This document shows positions 16,176 to 24,649 of a stretch of 64,000 nucleotides of DNA, piece by piece. The DNA lies in assembly GCA_019634635.1 (NCBI GenBank), contig JAHCBB010000024.1, forward strand, positions 1 to 64,000. The letters are read 5' to 3'. Below the pieces are notes generated by a model that was not told the DNA's origin, ran no database searches, and saw only the letters and a program-made list of their open reading frames with translations. The first letter of the stretch is position 1, and each line of letters opens with the position of its first letter. This stretch comes from Verrucomicrobiia bacterium (lineage in GTDB: Bacteria; Verrucomicrobiota; Verrucomicrobiia; Limisphaerales; UBA9464). The position numbers and the translations under genes are program-made.

Positions 16176-18269
16176 ATGGAACATCGTACGCTGCCCCGGT
16201 TTCGATTCGCATTTCCCAGCCTCCTCCTCGGTCTGGCGCTGGCGGCGCCGGTTGCGGGCCAGACCCTTCTGTATCGGGAGGGGTTCAACGATGACGGCGA
16301 GGCGGGCACGCCCAGGCGGTACACACTCAGCGGAAGGGACGTGTTCGAGGTGGCGCGGATCCAGTCGGAGTTGAATGAGCCTGATCAGAAGGGGCCCGTG
16401 TTCTGGGCCCACAATTTTGAGGTGTCCGCCGTCGGGATACCCGCGATTCCGGCGCGCCGGATGATGATGACGTGGCGGGGTGTGGATGCCGCCGCCGCGA
16501 CGGAGGAGTTCTGGTCGCTTTGGAACGCGGCAGTGGACTGGCTCCTGGACGGCCGCCCCAACGCGGTGGTCGTGATCCACCCCAACGCGGCCGCCTGCCA
16601 GGCGCTGGCCGCGCGGCTTGCAGCCGCGGGCCACACGGTTCTGGACGACGATCCGGTGGCCAGTCCGGACGAACTGGCGATCGAGGCCGACCTGTTCATC
16701 CATGGGCCGGGCGCGGGCCAGCCGAGCCGGTTCGTGCTGGTGCCGAAGCCGGTGATTGTCATCAGCGCACCCGACTACGATGACCTGCTCGTGGGCAGCG
16801 TCGGGGAGGCGCGGATCTTCGAGCCGGGGCCGGTCGCCATCGCGACACCCGGACATCCGGCCGCCGGGGGGCGCACCGGCCGGTTCACGGGTTTGACCGG
16901 GGACCAACCCTTCGAGCTCACCGGCCCGTTTCTCCCGGAGGGTGCCATCCCGCTGGCCACGGTGTCCCGGACCGTTCCGGCAACCGTTGCCAGCCTCGCC
17001 GACGTGGATGCCATGATTGAAGGGACCAGGCCCCATGAAATTTCGGAGGGCTCCGTGACGGCACTTGATTTTTGGGACGGCCGCGACGGCCAATGGTCGG
17101 TGGACGAAGACATCCCCGGTGGTTATCTCGGGGTCTGGGGACTGCGGGCCATCGGGCGCCTTGCCGTATCCGCTCCGGGCACCTACCGCTTTGCCTTGGG
17201 ATCCGAAAAGGGGGCGCGCCTGCAAATTGACCTGAACCGCGACGGGCTGACGTTGGCCGATACCGTGCTCGAGAATCCCGGCCCGCACGGCCACCAGGTG
17301 GCCTACGCGGATGTGACCTTCCCCGAAGCCGGCCTGTACGTCTTCGAGGTGCGCTCCTTCAACTCCGGGGGTCCCGGGAGCCTTGAGCTTTCGGTGGCCA
17401 GGCGGGCCGGGCCGGTGCCGGACAACGCGCTGAGTTCGGGCTTCTGGGAGTTGCTGGGTGCGCCGGGGGCGGTCTCACCGGTCCGGTTGGACGGACCCGT
17501 CGCCGCGACCGGGTACCTGCCCATCGGAGGAAGCGTGGACCTCGATGTGCCTCTGATCGTCCTCTTGAACGGGCCTGCGGACAACCCGCCCGGACGCCTC
17601 CTGGATGGTGGGCCCTTCACCGGATTCGAAGGTGCGGGGTTTCTCGCTGGCGCGGGTCTGGACCGCTGGGCGTATCCGGAGGGACAGAACCACCGGTCCG
17701 TGCGCCTGGGGCCAATCCCGGTTGCCGGACAACCCAACCTCCGGCTGACCGTGGCCCTTGCGGCAACCGGGGTGGACTTCGAGGACGGCGATTTTCTCGA
17801 AATCATTGCGTACCCGCAAGGGGAGTCGGGGCGCGCGGTCACCCTCGCGCGGTTTCAGGGCGTGGAGAACGCCCTTCAACCATGGATGGCGGATGCACTG
17901 GACGGGTTTTCTCGGCGGTTGACGCGCCAGTTCTCGGACTTCACGTACCCGCTGCCCGCCGATTCGACCGACCTGATCGTCGAGGTGCGGGCGGGCACCA
18001 CCTGGTGGACTGAGATCGTGGCCCTCGATGACGTCCGCATCACCACCGCCCCGAACAATCCGCCCCTTGGCGCGCTGTTGGCGGCGGTGTCCGGGGATAC
18101 CATCAACCTCTCCTGGTCCGGGGGGACACCTCCATTTGTGGTCGAGGGCAAGGTATCACTGAGCGAGGGCGCATGGAACGACCTGGCAACCGTCAACGCC
18201 GGGGCTGCGAGCCTGCCGGCCACCGCCGATGGGGGTGTCTTCAGAGTTCGGGACTCCTCCGCACCCTGA
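16176..18269 (+). CDS. Exported protein of unknown function, beta-rich
   Basis: A 697-residue protein with a clear signal peptide (LPRFRFAFPSLLLGLALAAP, followed by a VAGQ cleavage-like end, residues 6-29). I do not recognise a catalytic family. A Rossmann-like stretch (VVVIHPNAAACQALAARL, ~130-148) lies in the first third. The middle (~325-420; SAPGTYRFALGSEKGARLQI and GLYVFEVRSFNSGG) resembles a PA14 or carbohydrate-binding beta-sandwich. The C-terminus (SLSEGAWNDLATVNAG...FRVRDS) matches the short conserved ending of many verrucomicrobial surface proteins. ATG 16176 is selected for the signal peptide. It stands alone between a repeat and an oxidoreductase gene. Confidence 0.7.
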   Translation: MEHRTLPRFRFAFPSLLLGLALAAPVAGQTLLYREGFNDDGEAGTPRRYTLSGRDVFEVARIQSELNEPDQKGPVFWAHNFEVSAVGIPAIPARRMMMTWRGVDAAAATEEFWSLWNAAVDWLLDGRPNAVVVIHPNAAACQALAARLAAAGHTVLDDDPVASPDELAIEADLFIHGPGAGQPSRFVLVPKPVIVISAPDYDDLLVGSVGEARIFEPGPVAIATPGHPAAGGRTGRFTGLTGDQPFELTGPFLPEGAIPLATVSRTVPATVASLADVDAMIEGTRPHEISEGSVTALDFWDGRDGQWSVDEDIPGGYLGVWGLRAIGRLAVSAPGTYRFALGSEKGARLQIDLNRDGLTLADTVLENPGPHGHQVAYADVTFPEAGLYVFEVRSFNSGGPGSLELSVARRAGPVPDNALSSGFWELLGAPGAVSPVRLDGPVAATGYLPIGGSVDLDVPLIVLLNGPADNPPGRLLDGGPFTGFEGAGFLAGAGLDRWAYPEGQNHRSVRLGPIPVAGQPNLRLTVALAATGVDFEDGDFLEIIAYPQGESGRAVTLARFQGVENALQPWMADALDGFSRRLTRQFSDFTYPLPADSTDLIVEVRAGTTWWTEIVALDDVRITTAPNNPPLGALLAAVSGDTINLSWSGGTPPFVVEGKVSLSEGAWNDLATVNAGAASLPATADGGVFRVRDSSAP

Positions 18270-18319
18270 CGGGGGAGGACACTTGAGGTCCTGTGAATGC
18301 GCGGGGCTCCACCCGTTCG

Positions 18320-18346
18320 CACCGGTTCGCGTGCAGGAAACCGGTG
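18320..18346. other. Hairpin between exported protein gene and NDUFA9-like gene
   Basis: CACCGGTT and AACCGGTG form a perfect 8-bp stem with an 11-nt loop. It lies 20 bp upstream of the next start codon and ~50 bp after the previous stop. It could be a weak terminator or an operator; there is no T-run. Confidence 0.35.
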
Positions 18347-18365
18347 GGTGCGGTAGCTTGAGCTC

Positions 18366-19253
18366 ATGCGCGTTTTGGTGACCGGTGGCACGGGATTCGT
18401 CGGCCGGGCGGTTGTGGGGGCGTTGCAGGAACGTGGACACACGGTCCGGGTCCTTTCGCGCGGGACACGTTCGGTCCCGCCCGGCGCCGAGGGTCTCGCC
18501 GGATCCGTGCTCAAACCCGATTCCCTTCCAGGCGCCCTGAACGGATGCGAGGCGGTGGTTCACCTCGTTGGGATCATCAGCGAAGTGGGGGACCAGACGT
18601 ATGAGCGGGTGCATGTGGACGGCACAAGGAACGTCGTCAAGGCGGCGCGTGCGGGGGGCGTCGGACGCTTCGTCCACATGAGCGCGCTCGGCACGCGACC
18701 CGAGGCCCGCTCGCGCTATCATCGGTCCAAGTGGGCGGCAGAGGAGGCGGTACGGAGCAGCGGACTGACCTGGACCCTCCTTCGACCGGGCCTGATCTAC
18801 GGTCCAGGGGATGGTTTCGTGAATCGCTTCGCGGGGATGATCCGCCGCTCGCCCGTGCTGCCGGTGGTGGGCCCGGGCACCTGCCGGTTGCAGCCGGTGG
18901 CCGTGGAGGATGTGGCCCGATGCGTTGCCGGGGCGCTGGAGATTCAGGAGAGCGTCGGTCGAACTCTGGACCTCTGCGGGCGTGAGTCGCTGACCCTGAA
19001 CGCGATCCTGTCGGAGATTCTCCGGGCGATGGGGCGCTCGCGCGTGCGGGTCCATCTGCCGTGGAGTCTCGCAAACGCCCAGGCGCGAATGCTGGAGTGG
19101 GTGTTTCCGAGCCTTCTCGGAAAGGCTCCTCCGCTGAATCGGGACCAGATCCTGATGCTTCAGGAGGACAACATCGGGGATCCTGAGCCCGCCTGCCGCC
19201 TCTTCGACTTCGAGCCCGTCCCGTTTCCTGCGGGTTTGCGCCGCTGGCTTTGA
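18366..19253 (+). CDS. NAD(P)-binding atypical SDR, complex I NDUFA9-like
   Basis: A 295-residue atypical short-chain dehydrogenase/reductase. It opens with the dinucleotide loop VLVTGGTGFVGRAVVGAL, then GCEAVVHLVGIISEV and a region with HVDGTRNVVKAARAGGVGRF. SRYHRSKWAAEEAV supplies the Tyr-x3-Lys motif, followed by WTLLRPGLIYGPGDGF. The closest families are the NDUFA9 / 'NAD-dependent epimerase' proteins, which often bind NADPH structurally and are not always enzymes. No complex I genes are present, so the role is open. It reads in the same direction as its neighbours but with large gaps, so it is probably monocistronic. Confidence 0.8.
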   Translation: MRVLVTGGTGFVGRAVVGALQERGHTVRVLSRGTRSVPPGAEGLAGSVLKPDSLPGALNGCEAVVHLVGIISEVGDQTYERVHVDGTRNVVKAARAGGVGRFVHMSALGTRPEARSRYHRSKWAAEEAVRSSGLTWTLLRPGLIYGPGDGFVNRFAGMIRRSPVLPVVGPGTCRLQPVAVEDVARCVAGALEIQESVGRTLDLCGRESLTLNAILSEILRAMGRSRVRVHLPWSLANAQARMLEWVFPSLLGKAPPLNRDQILMLQEDNIGDPEPACRLFDFEPVPFPAGLRRWL

Positions 19254-19384
19254 CCGTCGGGACCCTGCGGATTCGGTGGCACCTGACCCCGAAAGTAAGT
19301 CTCCCGAATACTTCGTAACCGAAGGACGGCTTCCGCGCTCATTGGGCGTGAGGGTGTTTCCGTGACCCTCCGGGCGGTCCGCCG

Positions 19385-19409
19385 TCCGCCGCAAGCGGGT
19401 TGCGGCGGA
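19385..19409. promoter_or_regulatory. Palindrome upstream of sigma-54-type promoter
   Basis: TCCGCCGCAA-GCGGG-TTGCGGCGGA is a perfect inverted repeat with 10-bp arms, ending 16 bp before the sigma-54-like element. The position is very close for an enhancer. It may instead be the terminator stem of the upstream gene or an operator. Confidence 0.4.
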
Positions 19410-19425
19410 TTGCCCGTGAGCTCCG

Positions 19426-19442
19426 TGGCACAGCGTTTGCTT
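19426..19442 (+). promoter_or_regulatory. Sigma-54 (RpoN)-type promoter
   Basis: TGGCAC-AGCGT-TTGCTT matches the sigma-54 consensus (TGGCAC-N5-TTGCW) with the exact GG-N10-GC spacing. It lies in a gene-free stretch of ~415 bp and points toward the DUF1501 gene, giving a predicted leader of ~215 nt. A match this good on the coding-direction strand of a long intergenic region is unlikely to be incidental, though it is a sequence call only. Confidence 0.6.
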
Positions 19443-19504
19443 ATGTAATATCGGGGAGAAGTGAGTTGGGCCCGCCGCCGACCGGCGTCGGGCCGCCGTT
19501 TTCT

Positions 19505-19574
19505 GGGCGGCCATCGGTCCCACGGGTCGTTACCAAGGGGACCACGCTCGCGTGATCCACGCCGATGGCCGCCC
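19505..19574 (+). promoter_or_regulatory. Long stem in the DUF1501 leader, followed by TTTT
   Basis: GGGCGGCCATCGG (19505-19517) is perfectly complementary to CCGATGGCCGCCC (19562-19574), a 13-bp GC-rich stem closing a 44-nt loop, and TTTT follows at once. A second stem (GGCCCG...CGGGCC) precedes it. The arrangement resembles an intrinsic terminator/attenuator or a structured regulatory leader ~95 nt before the start codon. Confidence 0.5.
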
Positions 19575-19668
19575 TTTTCCGTGCACCGGTTCCGGGGAGG
19601 CGGGGGACGTCACCGGCGGTCTCGAATTCCTCCTTTCGCAGCGGCGTCCCAACGGGTAGCTGTCTCCC

Positions 19669-21123
19669 ATGAATCTCCTCGAGAACGTCCGGTTGCTGGA
19701 AACCCGGCGACAGTTCTTTGCCCGCGGGCGGAATGTGGTCGGGTATGCGGCCCTTGGCAGCCTGCTGGGGCGTCTTGGGACCGGGATGGCCGGGGAGGGT
19801 TCCCCGATCCTGCTCCCGCATGTGGCCCCGAAGGCCCGACGGGTGATTTATTTGCACATGGTGGGCGGTCCGTCGCAGATGGATCTGTTCGACTACAAGC
19901 CGAAGATGGCGGCGTGGTACGACAAGGAGCTTCCGGATTCGGTCCGCCAGGGCCAGCGGCTGACCACGATGACTTCGGGACAGGCCCGCTTCCCGATTGC
20001 TCCGTCCAAATACCGGTTCAGCCAGGTGGGTTCGAACGGGATGTGGATGAACACCGAGCTGCTTCCGTACACGGCGAAATGTGTGGACGACCTGTGCTTC
20101 ATCCGGTCCATGCATACCGAGGCGATCAATCATGAGCCGGCCATCTGCCACATGCAGACGGGCAACATGAATGCGGGACGCCCTTGCATCGGCTCGTGGG
20201 TGAGCTACGGGCTGGGTTCCATGAACGAGAATCTGCCCAGCTTCGTGGTGCTGGTGGCGGAGCCGACCAACAAGGAGCAGATCCAGGCCATCAGCGCGCG
20301 GCTGTGGTCGAGTGGATTTCTCCCGGGTGAGCATGCCGGCGTTTCCTTCCGCAGTGCCGGCGATCCGATTCTCTTCATCAGCAACCCTCCGGGAGTGCCC
20401 TCGGACCTGCGCCGTCGTCAACTCGACGGTCTGCGCCGGTTGAACGAGCTCACCCACCGGGAACTGGGCGATCCGGAAACGCAGACGCGAATCCAGCAAT
20501 TTGAAATGGCGTTCCGGATGCAGTCCAGCGTTCCCGAGCTGACCCGTGTCTCGGAGGAACCGGAGGCCACCTACCGGCTTTACGGCGAAGAGGCCCGGAA
20601 GCCGGGAACCTACGCCTACACCTGCCTGCTGGCGCGCCGGCTCCTCGAACGGGGGACGCGGTTTGTGCAGGTGTACCTGAACAACTGGGATCACCACAGC
20701 AACGTGGGCGGACGCCTGCCCATGCAGTGTCGCGACGTGGACCAGGCCACCTACGGTCTGATCCAGGATCTGAAGTCGAGGGGCCTTTTCGACGACACCC
20801 TGATCATCTGGGGCGGGGAATTCGGCCGGACCATCTATTCCCAGGGAGGCCTGTCCAGGGAGAACTACGGACGCGACCACCATCCGCGCTGCTTCACCCT
20901 GTGGATGGCCGGGGGAGGAGCCCGCGGGGGCATGGTGTACGGCGAGACGGACGACTTTTCCTACAACATCGTCGAGAATCCGGTGCACGTCCGGGACTTC
21001 CACGCCACGATCCTGCATCTGCTGGGCATGCAGCACGAACGGTTCACCTACAAGCATCAGGGACTCGACCAGCGGTTGACCGGCGTGGAGGAGTCCCACG
21101 TCATTCGCGATCTCATTGCCTGA
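19669..21123 (+). CDS. DUF1501 protein (sulfatase-like fold), Tat-type signal
   Basis: A 484-residue DUF1501 protein. These are alkaline-phosphatase/sulfatase-superfamily proteins that abound in Planctomycetota and Verrucomicrobiota. The N-terminus TRRQFFARG followed by VVGYAALGSLLG resembles a twin-arginine signal. Family landmarks are VIYLHMVGGPSQMDLFDYKP (~62-81), SMHTEAINHEPAICHMQTG (~147-165), NNWDHHSN and LIIWGGEFGRTIYSQG, the last carrying metal-ligand-like residues. DUF1501 genes usually follow a DUF1549/DUF1553 cytochrome gene; none is here. Instead a hydroxypyruvate-isomerase-like gene follows 23 bp downstream. Transcription probably starts at the sigma-54-type promoter at 19426. 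Confidence 0.88.
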   Translation: MNLLENVRLLETRRQFFARGRNVVGYAALGSLLGRLGTGMAGEGSPILLPHVAPKARRVIYLHMVGGPSQMDLFDYKPKMAAWYDKELPDSVRQGQRLTTMTSGQARFPIAPSKYRFSQVGSNGMWMNTELLPYTAKCVDDLCFIRSMHTEAINHEPAICHMQTGNMNAGRPCIGSWVSYGLGSMNENLPSFVVLVAEPTNKEQIQAISARLWSSGFLPGEHAGVSFRSAGDPILFISNPPGVPSDLRRRQLDGLRRLNELTHRELGDPETQTRIQQFEMAFRMQSSVPELTRVSEEPEATYRLYGEEARKPGTYAYTCLLARRLLERGTRFVQVYLNNWDHHSNVGGRLPMQCRDVDQATYGLIQDLKSRGLFDDTLIIWGGEFGRTIYSQGGLSRENYGRDHHPRCFTLWMAGGGARGGMVYGETDDFSYNIVENPVHVRDFHATILHLLGMQHERFTYKHQGLDQRLTGVEESHVIRDLIA

Positions 21124-21146
21124 TTCTGATCCTCCCCTCCCTTCCC

Positions 21147-22007
21147 ATGAAGCTCACCCGCCGCACCGCCCTTGCCGCCACCGCCTCGACCGCACTCGCC
21201 GGACTGGCCCGTCGTCTGGAAGCCGCCGACGCGGCCACCGGACTCAAGGGCCGCATCCACCACTCCGTCTGCAAATGGTGCTATCCGAATGTGCCGCTGG
21301 ACGAGCTGGCGCGCTGGGGGAGGGAGCACGGGCTGGGATCCATCGAGTTGCTGGTGGTGGAGGACATTCCGACGGTTCAGAAGCATGGCCTGACTTGCGC
21401 GATGGTCAGTGGTGTGCCCGGGGGGATCACCCGCGGGCTGAACCGGGCGGCGAACCACGATGCCATCGCCGAATGGTTTGAGGTCACCGCCCCCAAGGTC
21501 GCGGCGCTGGGCTGCCGGAACATCATCTGCTTCTCGGGCAACCGGCAGGGGCTCTCCGACGAGGAGGGGCTCAAGACCTGCGCCGCCGGCATCCAGCGCC
21601 TCCTTCCCGTGGCCGAGAAGCATCAGGTGACCCTCGTGATGGAGCTGTTGAACTCGCGCGTGGACCACGCGGATTACCAGTGCGACCACACCGCCTGGGG
21701 GGTGGACCTGTGCCGGGCCGTTGGGTCCGAGCACTTCAAGCTCCTCTACGACATCTACCACATGCAGATCATGGAGGGCGATTTGATTGCCACGATCCGC
21801 AAGTCCCATCCCTACATCGCCCACTACCACACCGGAGGCGTTCCGGGGCGTCATGAAATTGATGAATCGCAGGAGATCTTCTATCCGGCGGTGATGCGGG
21901 CGATTGTGGACACCGGATTTCAGGGACATGTGGCCCAGGAGTTTATCCCGGCGCGTCCGGATCCGCTCGCTTCCCTGAAGCAGGGGGTCACGATTTGCGA
22001 CGTGTGA
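21147..22007 (+). CDS. Tat-exported hydroxypyruvate isomerase-like TIM-barrel protein
   Basis: A 286-residue xylose-isomerase-like TIM-barrel protein of the hydroxypyruvate isomerase group. A twin-arginine start (LTRRTALAATASTALAGLA) implies export, unlike the cytosolic E. coli Hyi. Barrel motifs include HHSVCKWCYPNVPLDELA, IICFSGNR, LVMELLNSRVDH (metal-ligand Glu), KLLYDIYHMQIMEGD (Asp/His) and IAHYHTGGVPGRHEID, with a final FQGHVAQEFIP. All expected metal-binding positions are present. It sits 23 bp after the DUF1501 gene and is probably cotranscribed. The sugar substrate in the periplasm is unknown. Confidence 0.85.
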   Translation: MKLTRRTALAATASTALAGLARRLEAADAATGLKGRIHHSVCKWCYPNVPLDELARWGREHGLGSIELLVVEDIPTVQKHGLTCAMVSGVPGGITRGLNRAANHDAIAEWFEVTAPKVAALGCRNIICFSGNRQGLSDEEGLKTCAAGIQRLLPVAEKHQVTLVMELLNSRVDHADYQCDHTAWGVDLCRAVGSEHFKLLYDIYHMQIMEGDLIATIRKSHPYIAHYHTGGVPGRHEIDESQEIFYPAVMRAIVDTGFQGHVAQEFIPARPDPLASLKQGVTICDV

Positions 22008-22059
22008 CCGGTGGCTGGTTTGTGGACGTCGGGCGGTGCGGACGGCGACGGTTCTGGGG

Positions 22060-22485
22060 TCAATTGCCCTGCTCCGGTTCAAATCTCCCGCCATATCCGG
22101 GCTGGTAGAGGCGCAGGCCAATCCGGTCCCGCATGACCTCGAAATGGCGGTCCACGGCGTACACGCGGCAGTTCCATGCCAGTGCCAGGCTGCCGATCAG
22201 GACGTCGCTCCACGGCAGCGTCTGGCCAGCGTCGCGCAGCGCCCAGTAGCGTTCCTTCGCCAGATTCCAGGCGGCTTCGGTCATCGTGCGGTAGGGAATG
22301 CAGGAAAGCCAGCCCTCCAACCGGGCGCGATCCTCAGACCGGGCGCCTCCGAGTACTTCGAGCTTCACCGGTCCGCACCAGGCGGCCTCGTACTCCTCGA
22401 GCAACCCTTCCAGGGCGACTTTGACGTCCAGTCGCCCCGCACGACGGATCGCCTCGATCCATACCGACGAATCCACGAGCACCAT
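22060..22485 (-). CDS. vapC: PIN-domain toxin (VapC)
   Basis: A 141-residue PIN-domain ribonuclease toxin. VLVDSSVWIEAIR supplies Asp5; a Glu lies in CGPVKLEVLGG (~43), TLPWSDVLIGSLAL contains the Asp near 94, and VYAVDRHFEVM the Asp near 112. Length is typical. It lies 4 bp downstream of its antitoxin in one minus-strand unit. The 3' end faces the hydroxypyruvate-isomerase-like gene ~50 bp away. Family members cleave tRNA or rRNA; the target here is unknown. Confidence 0.88.
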   Translation of the reverse strand: MVLVDSSVWIEAIRRAGRLDVKVALEGLLEEYEAAWCGPVKLEVLGGARSEDRARLEGWLSCIPYRTMTEAAWNLAKERYWALRDAGQTLPWSDVLIGSLALAWNCRVYAVDRHFEVMRDRIGLRLYQPGYGGRFEPEQGN

Positions 22486-22489
22486 AGGC

Positions 22490-22690
22490 TCAGTCCCGCA
22501 TCTCCACCTGGTCGTTGGTGAGTTCGTAGTCGAATGTCCCTTCCCGGAGCAACCGACCGAACTGCCGGGCCTTCTGCCGCTTGACGAACTCGGTCACGGC
22601 CTTGTTGACCGCAGGACTCATCTTTTTCTCCCCGGTGATGGCAGCCAAGTCCTCCAAAACCGCTTTTTCGATTTCGATCGTGATCCTCAT
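22490..22690 (-). CDS. vapB: VapB-type antitoxin
   Basis: A 66-residue antitoxin with a ribbon-helix-helix-like N-terminus (MRITIEIEKAVLEDLAAITG, then SPAVNKAVTEFVKRQ). A C-terminal arm (FDYELTNDQVEMRD) probably wraps the toxin. It precedes vapC by 4 bp. The family is inferred from size, position and secondary-structure pattern rather than from a strong motif. Confidence 0.75.
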   Translation of the reverse strand: MRITIEIEKAVLEDLAAITGEKKMSPAVNKAVTEFVKRQKARQFGRLLREGTFDYELTNDQVEMRD

Positions 22691-22796
22691 GATCGAATCA
22701 TCGTCAGTTTCATCAATCTGGCAACTAAAAAATCATGTTTTGGCATCAATGATGGATCGAAATCGCGTCATATTCCTGAATCTGGATGGATTGTCA

Positions 22797-24596
22797 TCAC
22801 GCAGGAACTTCGGCGTGCGGCTTTGGCTCGACCCATTTCCCGTGTTCCTTGATCAGGTCCACGAGACGTTCCACGGCTTCGGCCTCGGGGATGTTGAATT
22901 TCACGGCCCTGCGGCCCACGTAGAGATTGATTTTGTTTGGGGCGCCGCCGACGTAGCCAAAATCGGCATCCGCCATCTCCCCGGGACCGTTCACGATGCA
23001 TCCCATGATTGCGATTTTGACCCCCTTGAGGTGGTCGGTCCGGGCCTTGATCCGGGCGGTGACGGTCTGGAGGTTGAACAGCGTTCGTCCGCAGCTGGGA
23101 CACGCGACGTAGTCGGTCTTGAATGAGCGGCATCCCGCGGCCTGGAGAATGTTGTAGGCAAGCCGCAGGGACTGCCCCGCGCCGGGCTCACCCCGGATCA
23201 GGATCGCGTCGCCGATGCCGTCCGCGAGAAGGGACCCCAGGTTCACCGAGGCACGAAGCAGCGCGGTCTCCGGGGTGAGGCGGGGCGGCGGGGTGTTCAG
23301 GCAATCCTTGATCAGGATCGGATTGCGTCGTCCGAGCCGGTGCAATTGGAGCGCGAGCAGACGAAAGGCGCGGATCGGCGGGAGAGGCACGCCATCGGCC
23401 ACGGTGACCAGCTGCGTGTCGCACGGAATGGCGCCGATGGAGATCGGTGCCGATGGGTCCAGTTCCAGCAGGTTGAGATCCTCCAACACCGCCTCGGGGC
23501 GCACATCCGCCCCGACCGGGATCCTGGGGGCCACCTGTTCCACGGCGGCCCGGGACATCACGACCCGCACCGTCTGTTCCCCGCCGGCCCGCAGTTCACC
23601 CAGGTCGGCTTCCGCGGAGCACCGGCGCTCGTAACGAAACGGATCGAACGGGAGTTCGTCGGTTGCCGCCGGCAACGGTCCGGAGCCGACGTGGGCCAGG
23701 TCCGGGATCTGGGCGATCAGGTCGCTGCACACGGCGATCTCCCGTGGACTGTCCTCGGTGAGCGAGACGCGGATGGTGTCGCCAAGGCCGTCGCAGAGCA
23801 GGGAGCCGATGCCGATCGCGGATTTGATCCGGCCGTCCTCGCCTTCGCCGGCCTCGGTCACCCCGAGGTGAAGCGGGTAGTTCCAGTCGGGACCCTCCGC
23901 CTCCAGGCGCGCCGCCAGCAGGCGGTAGCACTCGATCATCACCTTCGGGTTCGACGACTTCATCGAGAAGACGAAGTTGTGGAACCCGTGGCTTCGGCAG
24001 ATCCGCGCAAACTCCATGGCGCTTTCCACCATGCCCAGTGGGGAGTCGCCATACCGATTCATGATGCGGTCGCTCAGGGATCCGTGATTGGTGCCGATGC
24101 GGAGCGCACGCCCAAGGCGTTTGGCCTCAAGAACCAACGGCGTGAAGGCCCGCTCGATCCGTTCCAGTTCCGCGGCATAATCGGCGTCGGAGTACTCGAT
24201 CACCGCGAACTTCTTCTTGTCGGCATAGTTCCCCGGGTTCACCCGCACCTTCTCCACCCACTTCACCGCCTCCATGGCCGCCTCGGGCTTGAAGTGGATG
24301 TCGGCCACCATCGGCACGAGGCAACCCCGGGCGCGCAGCTCGCGGACGATGGGCTCCAGATTGGCGGCATCCTTGACCGTGGGGGCCGTGATCCGGACGA
24401 TCTGACACCCCACGGCGACAAGGTCGAGGGTCTGCTGGACGCAGGCGGCGGTGTCCATGGTGTCGCAAGTCAGCATGGACTGCTTCACCACCGGGTGGTT
24501 GCCGCCAATGATCACGCCGCCGCGGGCCGGGTCCCCGACAACGACCTCGCGCGCGGGGCGTCGGGAATGGCTCCAGGGAGACGGGCAATAGCGCAT
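22797..24596 (-). CDS. ispG: (E)-4-hydroxy-3-methylbut-2-enyl-diphosphate synthase, long form
   Basis: The iron-sulfur enzyme of the MEP isoprenoid pathway converting MEcPP to HMBPP. At ~599 residues this is the long form seen in plants, Chlamydiae and Bacteroidetes, with an extra domain between the TIM barrel and the cluster domain. The barrel carries VKQSMLTCDTMD, VRITAPTVKDA, VADIHFKPEAAMEAV and RIGTNHGSLSDRIMNRYGD. The C-terminal cluster site has ACPSCGRT and IMGCIVNGPGE, with three Cys and a Glu. The ATG at 24596 begins MRYCPSPW, the family N-terminus. It lies 53 bp downstream of rseP in the same operon, as in many bacteria. Confidence 0.93.
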   Translation of the reverse strand: MRYCPSPWSHSRRPAREVVVGDPARGGVIIGGNHPVVKQSMLTCDTMDTAACVQQTLDLVAVGCQIVRITAPTVKDAANLEPIVRELRARGCLVPMVADIHFKPEAAMEAVKWVEKVRVNPGNYADKKKFAVIEYSDADYAAELERIERAFTPLVLEAKRLGRALRIGTNHGSLSDRIMNRYGDSPLGMVESAMEFARICRSHGFHNFVFSMKSSNPKVMIECYRLLAARLEAEGPDWNYPLHLGVTEAGEGEDGRIKSAIGIGSLLCDGLGDTIRVSLTEDSPREIAVCSDLIAQIPDLAHVGSGPLPAATDELPFDPFRYERRCSAEADLGELRAGGEQTVRVVMSRAAVEQVAPRIPVGADVRPEAVLEDLNLLELDPSAPISIGAIPCDTQLVTVADGVPLPPIRAFRLLALQLHRLGRRNPILIKDCLNTPPPRLTPETALLRASVNLGSLLADGIGDAILIRGEPGAGQSLRLAYNILQAAGCRSFKTDYVACPSCGRTLFNLQTVTARIKARTDHLKGVKIAIMGCIVNGPGEMADADFGYVGGAPNKINLYVGRRAVKFNIPEAEAVERLVDLIKEHGKWVEPKPHAEVPA

Positions 24597-24649
24597 GGTC
24601 ACAGGCCCCATTCTTGGCGGAACTCCCGGCCGGCGTCGAGGGGGGCGCT

